Part shown: positions 31,133 through 36,468 of the stretch, piece after piece
Layout of the letters: every line of letters begins with the position of its first letter
How positions within the stretch are numbered: the first letter of the stretch is position 1
Assembly (NCBI GenBank): GCA_023475105.1
Contig: JAMCWJ010000060.1
Coordinates: forward strand, 1 to 36,468
Source: Nitrospirota bacterium
GTDB taxonomy: Bacteria; Nitrospirota; Thermodesulfovibrionia; Thermodesulfovibrionales; UBA9159
Reading direction: 5' to 3'
DNA length: 36,468 bases
Position numbers and translations under genes: made by a program
The notes under the pieces: model-generated
Seen by the model: the letters and a program-made list of their open reading frames with translations, nothing else
What the model was told of the DNA's origin: nothing
Databases searched by the model: none

Positions 31133-31891
31133 ATGCTCAGAAAATTAATCATGTCAGCGGTCATGGTTCTGGTCGCGGCAGAGGCAACCTTTGCTGCCCA
31201 TCCGCTAATAACCGACGACACGGGAACGCAGGGCAAGGGAAAATTTCAGCTTGAAATAAACGGGCAATATGGATGGGATAACAATAACGGGGTAATCCAG
31301 TATACCACTCCGACCGCATCGACACTTACCTATGGCGTAATCGACTCTGTAGATGTCAGCATAGGTGTTCCCTATCAGTGGATAAGGACGGACGATCCCG
31401 GCAAAATTACCCGTCATAATGGGTTCGGAGACGTTGCGATAGCGGCAAAATGGAGATTTTATGAAAAGGACGGCCTGAGCTTCGCGTTGAAGCCCGGTAT
31501 CACCTTTCCAACAGGCGACAAAGACAAACAGCTCGGCACAGGAAAGGCGACCTATAGTCTGTTTCTCATCACGACTAAGGAAATAAAGCCGTGGGCGTTT
31601 CACCTGAATCTGGGGTATATCGCAAATAACAATGGGCTCGACCAGAGGGTCCCGATCTGGCATGCATCCATCGCCTCCGAAGTGGAGGTTGCAAAAAGTT
31701 TGACTCTGGTCGCAAATACCGGTATCCAGAGAAACACCGACAATGCCTCACATACCGATCCCGCCTTTCTACTCGGCGGCCTTATCTATTCAATTACCAG
31801 GAATATCGACATCGATGTCGGATATAAATACGGTTTGACAAGACCGGAGGTGGACCACACGGTCCTGACAGGGATAACGTTCAGTTTCTAG
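31133..31891 (+). CDS. Outer-membrane channel-like protein (phenol MetA / transporter family)
   Basis: A 252-residue protein with a signal peptide (RKLIMSAVMVLVAAEATFA, cleavage likely before AHPL). The mature part opens with HPLITDDTGTQGKGKFQLE, followed by alternating amphipathic strands and a terminal aromatic residue (TFSF), as in outer-membrane beta barrels. The N-terminal DDTGTQGKGKFQLE pattern is typical of the family annotated as transporter or phenol-degradation MetA. AAAGGAGG precedes the ATG. It lies between a Fur box and feoA, so a role in letting ferrous iron through the outer membrane is reasonable but inferred. A specific substrate is not shown by the sequence. Confidence 0.85.
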   Translation: MLRKLIMSAVMVLVAAEATFAAHPLITDDTGTQGKGKFQLEINGQYGWDNNNGVIQYTTPTASTLTYGVIDSVDVSIGVPYQWIRTDDPGKITRHNGFGDVAIAAKWRFYEKDGLSFALKPGITFPTGDKDKQLGTGKATYSLFLITTKEIKPWAFHLNLGYIANNNGLDQRVPIWHASIASEVEVAKSLTLVANTGIQRNTDNASHTDPAFLLGGLIYSITRNIDIDVGYKYGLTRPEVDHTVLTGITFSF

Positions 31892-31912
31892 AAAAAAGGA
31901 ATGGAAGATAAG

Positions 31913-32185
31913 ATGATGCCACTTGGGCTTTTGGGCACAGGAGAAAAGGCGGAAGTGATGGAAATTAGAGAGCGCAACCGCGGAGTCAAACCCGCTGCCG
32001 CGTGTTGCGGACCCGACGGAAACGGATGGTCCTGCAGGATGGAGAATATGGGGCTCCGTACCGGCAAGGTTGTGGAGATGCTGAACAACGAAGGCGCAGG
32101 GGCCATGCTGATAAAGGTCGATGAATCGAGGATCGCCATAGGCCGGGGCATGGCGATGAAGATTATGGTAAGGAGGCAAGGATGA
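31913..32185 (+). CDS. feoA: FeoA domain protein with a cysteine-rich insertion
   Basis: A 90-residue SH3-like FeoA protein. It starts PLGLLGTGEKAEVMEI and contains ENMGLRTGKVVEML and the C-terminal SRIAIGRGMAMKIMV, all FeoA features. Between the first strand and the MGLR block it has an insertion, AAACCGPDGNGWSC, with three cysteines (C31, C32, C41) that ordinary FeoA lacks. The start is placed at 31913 because GGAAG lies five bases upstream; an ATG at 31901 in the same frame is possible. It overlaps the second feoA by four bases. FeoA proteins assist FeoB in ferrous iron uptake at the inner membrane. Confidence 0.88.
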   Translation: MMPLGLLGTGEKAEVMEIRERNRGVKPAAACCGPDGNGWSCRMENMGLRTGKVVEMLNNEGAGAMLIKVDESRIAIGRGMAMKIMVRRQG

Positions 32186-32412
32186 TGAAACTGTCGATGC
32201 TTAAGTGCGGTGAAAGGGCGAAGATAGCAAGAATCGGTGCGATAGGCCCCCTCAAAAGGAGGCTTATGGATATGGGGGTGCTTGTTGGTGAAGAGGTCAC
32301 AATGGGAAAAGTGGCCCCTCTCGGTGATCCGATAGAGATAAACGTAAAGAACTACAGCCTGTCCCTCAGAAAAAAGGAGGCGGAAGACATTTCAGTGGAG
32401 GTGGTGGAATGA
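32182..32412 (+). CDS. feoA: FeoA ferrous iron transport accessory protein
   Basis: A 76-residue protein of standard FeoA length. It shows LKCGERAKIARIG, RRLMDMGVLVGEEVTM and NYSLSLRKKEAEDISVE, the usual SH3-like pattern. AAGG precedes ATGATG. It is coupled by four-base overlaps to the first feoA upstream and to feoB downstream, so the three are translated as one block. Two FeoA proteins per FeoB occurs in several anaerobes. Confidence 0.95.
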   Translation: MMKLSMLKCGERAKIARIGAIGPLKRRLMDMGVLVGEEVTMGKVAPLGDPIEINVKNYSLSLRKKEAEDISVEVVE

Positions 32413-34640
32413 ACACTGCAGCAAGCAGTTGGGAGCCAAGCGTCAAGATTCCGGAATTCGAAACGCGGGACCTGAAACGGAAAAGTATTGCCGTTGCCGT
32501 GGCCGGAAATCCGAATTCCGGAAAGTCGACGCTGATAAATGGCATCGCGGGTACCCGCCTCCATGTGGGGAACTGGCCTGGCGTCACGGTCGAGAAGAAA
32601 GAAGCGGTTTTTGAATACAGAGGAAGGCGGATAAGGCTTGTGGACCTGCCCGGGACCTACAGCCTCAGTCCCTACACGCAGGAAGAGATAATATCGAGGG
32701 ACTACCTCGTCCGGGAAAAGCCGGACGTTATCGTCAACGTTGTGGATGCAACAAACCTGGAAAGAAACCTCTATCTCACCGTCCAGTTGATGGAGCTGGG
32801 CATTCCGGTCGTCATGGCCCTGAACATCTTCGACGAGGCGGAGAAGAAGGGATACAGGATAGACACAAAGGCGATCGAAGATATGCTCGGCATCGCCGTC
32901 GTCCCCACCGTCGCCACAAGAAAGATTGGTCTTGATGATCTCCTGAAGCGGGCGATCTCGTTTGCCGAAGAATCACCTTTACGCTTGCCGAAGCACCTCA
33001 TTTACGGTGCGGATGCAGAAGCAGCTTCCCGCCAGATCGAAGATCATCTTCGAAAGGACCATCCCTCTGTCGCGGCTGCATACCCTCTGAGGTGGCTTGC
33101 GCTCAAAATGATGGAGGGTGATAGCCGGGTCATGGAAGAGACCGGACTCGATGAGGGCGGCCTCCTGGGCGAAACGCTGAATCACCTGCGGGCTGCCCAC
33201 GAAGAGGACATAGAGTCTCTGATGGCCGACGCGCGCTATGCCCAGGCATCGGGCCTTACCCGCGAGGTGATGATAAGACCTGCCATCAGAAAAATGGAGA
33301 TCACCGAGAAGATCGACAGGATCGTTCTGAACCGCTTCCTCGGCATCCCGATCTTCCTTGCGGCCATGTGGCTGGTATTCAAGTTCACCTTCGATGTGTC
33401 GACCCCATTTGCCGATTGGATTGATGCCATGACGACTGGGCCGTTCAGGAGATGGGCCGTTGCGGCAATGGGCTTCATCCATGCCCCCGCATGGACCGCT
33501 TCCCTCGTCACTGACGGCATTATTGCCGGGGTGGGCTTCGTTCTTGTGTTCGTTCCCGTGATATTTGCGATGATGTTCTTCATCACATTCCTCGAAGGGA
33601 GCGGCTATATGGCGAGGGCCGCCTTTGTCATGGACAGGGCAATGCATGCCATCGGACTCCACGGCAAGTCCTTCATACCGATGCTTCTTGGATTCGGGTG
33701 CAACGTACCGGCGGTGTATGCGACGAGGGTCCTTGAAAATCCGAGGGACAAGGCCCTTACGTCATTGCTCATACCACTGATGTCATGCGGTGCGCGGCTC
33801 CCTGTGTATGTGGTCTTTATCGGGGCCTTTTTCGCCGCGCATGCAGGGACCGTTCTATGGTCATTGTATGTGATGGGAATCGCCCTGGCCGTGCTCATGG
33901 GCATCATGTTCAAGAGGACGCTGTTCAAAGGCGAATCTCCCATGTTCATAATGGAACTGCCTCCCTACAGGATGCCGTCATTCAGGAGCCTCATGATACA
34001 CACGTGGGAGAAGGGAAAACACTTTTTAATCAAGGCGGGCACCTACATCCTCGCCGTCTCGGTTCTCGTATGGTTCCTCCTTAACCTTCCTTGGGGTGTG
34101 CAGAACAAGAAAGATTCCTATCTCGGCAAAGCAGGTCAGGTCATTGCCCCCGTCCTTGAACCCCTTGGGTTTGGAAACTGGGAGGCTGCGTCTTCTCTTG
34201 TCTCGGGTTTGATAGCCAAGGAGATAGTAGTCGGAACGATGGGAGAGATATATGCTCATAAGGCAAAGGAAGACAAGAAAGAACAGCCTTCTCCAACCGA
34301 TGACTTTAGAGAGATAGGCACGTCCTTCCTCGCCGCGTCTAAGAAGTCTGTATCGAATATTTTTTCGACTTTCGGCATTTCGAGTCTTTCGGCTCAACAG
34401 GACGATGAAAGCGCCGGCCTTAAACCGGTACTCCGAAAAACCTTCACGCCGCTGAGCGCATACGCCTTTATAGTGTTTGTGCTTCTCTATATGCCCTGCG
34501 TGATCGTCGCCATAGCGATGAGGCAGGAGTTCGGCACATGGAAGTGGTTCGGGATCGCCTTTACGTACCAGATGGCCCTCGCCTGGAGTGTGGCGTTCGT
34601 CATTTACCAGGGCGGAAAATTGATTGGGATAGGAGGTTGA
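32409..34640 (+). CDS. feoB: Ferrous iron transporter FeoB
   Basis: A 743-residue inner-membrane ferrous iron transporter. The N-terminal G domain has the P-loop GNPNSGKST, switch I (GTRLHVGNWPGVTVEKKE), DLPG and the G4-like NIFD, followed by the helical guanine-dissociation-inhibitor domain. The membrane part carries both Gate regions, including FFITFLEGSGYMARAAFVMD with GFGCNVPAVYATR, and IPLMSCGARLPVYVVF. All conserved cysteines of the pore segments are present. GGAGGTGG lies before the ATG, which overlaps the feoA stop. A small Cys-rich membrane peptide follows two bases after the stop. Confidence 0.97.
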   Translation: MNTAASSWEPSVKIPEFETRDLKRKSIAVAVAGNPNSGKSTLINGIAGTRLHVGNWPGVTVEKKEAVFEYRGRRIRLVDLPGTYSLSPYTQEEIISRDYLVREKPDVIVNVVDATNLERNLYLTVQLMELGIPVVMALNIFDEAEKKGYRIDTKAIEDMLGIAVVPTVATRKIGLDDLLKRAISFAEESPLRLPKHLIYGADAEAASRQIEDHLRKDHPSVAAAYPLRWLALKMMEGDSRVMEETGLDEGGLLGETLNHLRAAHEEDIESLMADARYAQASGLTREVMIRPAIRKMEITEKIDRIVLNRFLGIPIFLAAMWLVFKFTFDVSTPFADWIDAMTTGPFRRWAVAAMGFIHAPAWTASLVTDGIIAGVGFVLVFVPVIFAMMFFITFLEGSGYMARAAFVMDRAMHAIGLHGKSFIPMLLGFGCNVPAVYATRVLENPRDKALTSLLIPLMSCGARLPVYVVFIGAFFAAHAGTVLWSLYVMGIALAVLMGIMFKRTLFKGESPMFIMELPPYRMPSFRSLMIHTWEKGKHFLIKAGTYILAVSVLVWFLLNLPWGVQNKKDSYLGKAGQVIAPVLEPLGFGNWEAASSLVSGLIAKEIVVGTMGEIYAHKAKEDKKEQPSPTDDFREIGTSFLAASKKSVSNIFSTFGISSLSAQQDDESAGLKPVLRKTFTPLSAYAFIVFVLLYMPCVIVAIAMRQEFGTWKWFGIAFTYQMALAWSVAFVIYQGGKLIGIGG

Positions 34641-34641
34641 G

Positions 34642-34791
34642 ATGGGATACACGGATTTTCTTTTGATGGGATTGATTATCGGGGGAGCGGTGTATCTTTT
34701 ATACCGCTCCATCTGGAAGAAAAAAGGACACTGCTCGGGATGCAGTTCGGGAACATGTCAAGTCAGGAAGAAATATAATTCGCATTGCTGA
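34642..34791 (+). CDS. FeoB-associated Cys-rich membrane peptide
   Basis: A 49-residue protein starting at the ATG two bases after the feoB stop, with AGGAGGT just upstream inside feoB. It has one membrane helix (FLLMGLIIGGAVYLLYRSIW), then KKKGHCSGCSSGTCQ and a final cysteine. This is the form of the FeoB-associated Cys-rich membrane protein family, thought to assist FeoB like FeoC. It ends the operon. No terminator is obvious before the degraded Rep gene on the other strand. Confidence 0.88.
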   Translation: MGYTDFLLMGLIIGGAVYLLYRSIWKKKGHCSGCSSGTCQVRKKYNSHC

Positions 34792-34846
34792 TACGACGAG
34801 AAGTAGCAAAAATGACATTCCGGTAACATTCAGCAAAATAATTTCA

Positions 34847-35785
34847 TCAGCGGCCGGCGAGCTGAAAAAGCAGACGAACCGCCTTTCCTTCCTTCACTCT
34901 CGCTCTTGTCAGTCCCCACGTCTGGCCGGAATGAGGGAGAGCGCCCTGCACTTCACTCCAGAATGCCGTCACAGGCCATCTGGATTTATTTCTGTCCTCG
35001 ATAGGCTCCCGTACCGTAAACCACTCTTGAGTCAGATACCGGAATATGTCGCCCAGCGCTTGCTCGAAGCTTTCGAAAGTAGTAATCCCGAATTCCTGAA
35101 GGAATCCTCGCCCAAGTTGAAACTCCGTTCTTGCGATTTCGGACTCCACGTCCCAACCGCCCTTTTCCCATAATTCATGGAACCATTCTTTGTGAGATTT
35201 CTTTACCTCTAACGATTTGTTGTAGATCCTCACCATGAGGTCATGGCCGCCGAACTGCCATCCTGTTATTCTGTCTCCGAGATAATTGACCTCGTGCGGG
35301 TCAATGAGGGCAGATTCATAATGCTTCATTTTTCGTGCCCGGGTGACGAAGTTTTCTTTCCGAAGGTCCGGATATGGTCCGCTGTCAACGCAAAGGTCCG
35401 CCCTGCTTACCAAAGAGGTCTTGATTACAGCCCACGTGCTAAGCCACTCCGTAAAGAAGGCGAAAGCATGCTTGTGAGATAACCGCCAAAGGAACTAGCT
35501 TCTTAGCTCAACGTAAACCTCAGGATAGGCATTTCTTACGACCTTCTGGGCGAGCTTAATAGTACAGTCATTATTCTGGAGAACGTAGGTATAGGGATTT
35601 TGCCCGGATGCCCGCATGGTCAAATCCTGGCCCTTGAACGTAATCAAGCTACCGGAGGATTTGAAGATGCTTGACTTCGCGTTTTCCTTGGCGTAGGCAA
35701 GACTCTCCCAATCCTCGGGAGTGAGCAGGAATCTCTCCAGGTAGAATCCCATGAATAAAGTATCTATCCCCGCCGAATAGATCAT
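34847..35785 (-). pseudogene. Plasmid/phage-type replication initiation protein gene interrupted by an amber codon
   Basis: Read from the ATG at 35785, the frame encodes MIYSAGIDTLFMGFYLERF, LTPEDWESLAYAKENAKSS, NPYTYVLQNNDCTIKLAQK and AYPEVYVELRS, then a TAG at 35495-35497. The same frame continues with FLWRLSH, VSRADLCVD, GGHDLMVRIYNKSLEVKKSH, the EFQLGRGFLQEFGIT block and SRWPVTAFWSEVQGALP to a stop at 34847. This is the order of conserved blocks in a family of replication-initiation-like proteins found on integrated plasmids and phages. One nonsense change splits the gene, and the C terminus ends earlier than I would expect. The family assignment is from recall of these motifs, without an alignment. 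Confidence 0.7.
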
Positions 35786-35914
35786 GAACGTGTATTTATA
35801 GCCTCCCTTGTTAAACTGTGAGGGGAGGCTTTTCTTCCCGGCCCCTTCGCGGTCATTAGCGAGTGATCGAACGCCGCCAGGAAAGGGACAGACCCGTAGG
35901 GCAGCGCGTCCGGC

Positions 35915-35941
35915 GGGTCCCCCGCAACAGCGGGGAAACCC
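35915..35941. repeat. Compact hairpin upstream of the Rep gene
   Basis: CCCCGC-AACA-GCGGGG forms a perfect 6-base stem with a 4-base loop (35920-35935), extended by GGGT and ACCC on the outside. It lies about 130 bases upstream of the Rep start codon. It could be a rolling-circle-type origin, or a decayed CRISPR-like unit. Only one copy is present. Confidence 0.45.
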
Positions 35942-35960
35942 ACCGATCCGCGCTTTTCGT

Positions 35961-35993
35961 CGCATAATCGTCTACATCGGCTTCGCATAATCG
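35961..35993. repeat. Direct repeat resembling a Xer half-site
   Basis: CGCATAATCG occurs at 35961-35970 and again at 35984-35993. The second copy, CTTCGCATAATCG, resembles the XerC arm of dif sites (TTCGCATAA). No matching XerD arm is clear next to either copy. Confidence 0.4.
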
Positions 35994-36032
35994 ACGCTAA
36001 GCGTTTCTTCGTCATGCCCTTGCCCTTGTCCT

Positions 36033-36074
36033 CCCCGGGGCAGCGGGAGCGGTGTGAGGTCCCGCTCCCCGGGG
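36033..36074. repeat. GC-rich inverted repeat
   Basis: CCCCGGGG-CA-GCGGGA pairs with TCCCGC-T-CCCCGGGG across an 11-base loop, a very stable stem of 14 pairs. On the minus strand it follows the terminator at 36084-36129. It has no T run of its own. Confidence 0.6.
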
Positions 36075-36083
36075 AAAAAGGCC

Positions 36084-36129
36084 AAAAAAAAACTGAGAGC
36101 CCAGGGGATTTGCTCCCTTGGACTCTCAG
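36084..36129 (-). terminator. Rho-independent terminator (minus strand)
   Basis: The arms CTGAGAG and CTCTCAG (36093-36099 and 36123-36129) enclose further pairing (CC-AGGGG with CTCCCTTGG). On the minus strand the stem is followed by nine Ts (36084-36092). It would stop transcription coming from the right, where no gene is recognised within the window. Confidence 0.75.
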
Positions 36130-36468
36130 CTCTTAAAATTTTAGCACTGCAGGCCTGTAATGCAATGCGGGTGGTGTTTATTATTCAGGCGCTACCGAGA
36201 GAGTTCGACCTATGCCATTCTATTTTCCGCTTACCTGTTACCCCTCCAAAGTTACAGTTTTTCTAATGTATAGAATGGCAGTTTCAGGTGAGGATGGCAA
36301 GGAAAAAAGAACGCTTCTTCAAGCCCTCGATCTGAGGATAACGAATAAGCGGCATTCTGCTGCGAAGTTGCTGAATGACGTGGGAAGGACTAAGCCGCTG
36401 TGCCTGTTTATGGAGATTCGATAAAGACCATCCAGTCTTCTTACTTCGAAAAAGGGTGTTTGTGGGGC
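36130..36468. other. Stretch to the window end with no recognised gene
   Basis: A 70-codon plus-strand frame at 36212-36424 has no family I can name and lacks a ribosome-binding site, so it is not called. A 10-base inverted repeat (36214-36223 with 36270-36279) is the only structure seen. Confidence 0.4.
36214..36279. repeat. 10-base inverted repeat
   Basis: GCCATTCTAT at 36214-36223 and its exact reverse complement ATAGAATGGC at 36270-36279 enclose 46 bases. It could be the stem of a transcript or the ends of a very short element. Confidence 0.55.

Noticed and set aside
34847..35785. Amber codon as pyrrolysine or programmed read-through
   Set aside because: The family aligned from recall has an ordinary residue there, the C terminus is also short, and the surroundings are degraded mobile DNA, so a plain nonsense mutation is simpler.
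35915..35941. CRISPR repeat of type I-E appearance (CCCCGC-N4-GCGGGG followed by AAACC)
   Set aside because: Only one copy is present, with no spacers and no cas genes, so an array cannot be claimed.
36212..36424. A 70-codon plus-strand frame near the window end
   Set aside because: No ribosome-binding site, no family match, and it begins inside an inverted repeat.

Overview
The window looks like a chromosomal segment of a Gram-negative, anaerobic or microaerobic bacterium. An outer-membrane channel protein, an A/V-type ATPase in place of F-type genes, a cytochrome c nitric oxide reductase, a Tat-exported molybdenum hydroxylase and a Fur/Feo iron module together suggest Nitrospirota or a deltaproteobacterial-type lineage. 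That placement is inference from gene content. No rRNA or tRNA gene was seen.

Bases 1-14000 hold an A/V-type ATPase locus in two transcription units. A minus-strand operon starting near 13965 runs small ORF, glgC, subunits H, I, K, E, C, F and A, and ends at 6381. Subunit B lies 5.4 kb further on, at the end of a separate operon of namZ (exo-N-acetylmuramidase, DUF1343), a fused MurU-AmgK-like protein and an MFS transporter. A rhomboid-fold protein without the catalytic serine, transcribed in the opposite direction, sits between the two units. The three genes ahead of atpB read as a MurNAc salvage pathway: release, C1 phosphorylation, UDP transfer and transport.

Bases 14000-20200 carry yajQ, the 3' relic of an HD-GYP gene, and a plus-strand operon behind a near-consensus promoter. 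The operon encodes an [2Fe-2S] subunit, a Tat-exported molybdopterin hydroxylase, XdhC, a MocA-like cytidylyltransferase and MetF. A REP-associated tyrosine transposase flanked by oppositely oriented repeat arrays follows (20206-21318).

Bases 21400-28030 are minus-strand: ychF, then dnaX-ybaB-recR (with an A9 slippage candidate in dnaX), the SRP RNA, a small ORF, a GAF-GGDEF diguanylate cyclase, a paired direct repeat, a response regulator, and a scar where kaiC and a PAS histidine kinase were joined by deletion.

Bases 28100-34800 hold norCB (NorC is unusually diheme) behind a frameshifted DUF488 gene. Divergent from it are fur and a Fur-box-controlled operon of an outer-membrane channel, two FeoA proteins, FeoB and a Cys-rich FeoB-associated peptide. 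From 34847 to the right edge is degraded mobile DNA: an amber-interrupted plasmid/phage-type Rep gene, a compact hairpin, repeats resembling Xer half-sites, a strong terminator and an unexplained inverted repeat.
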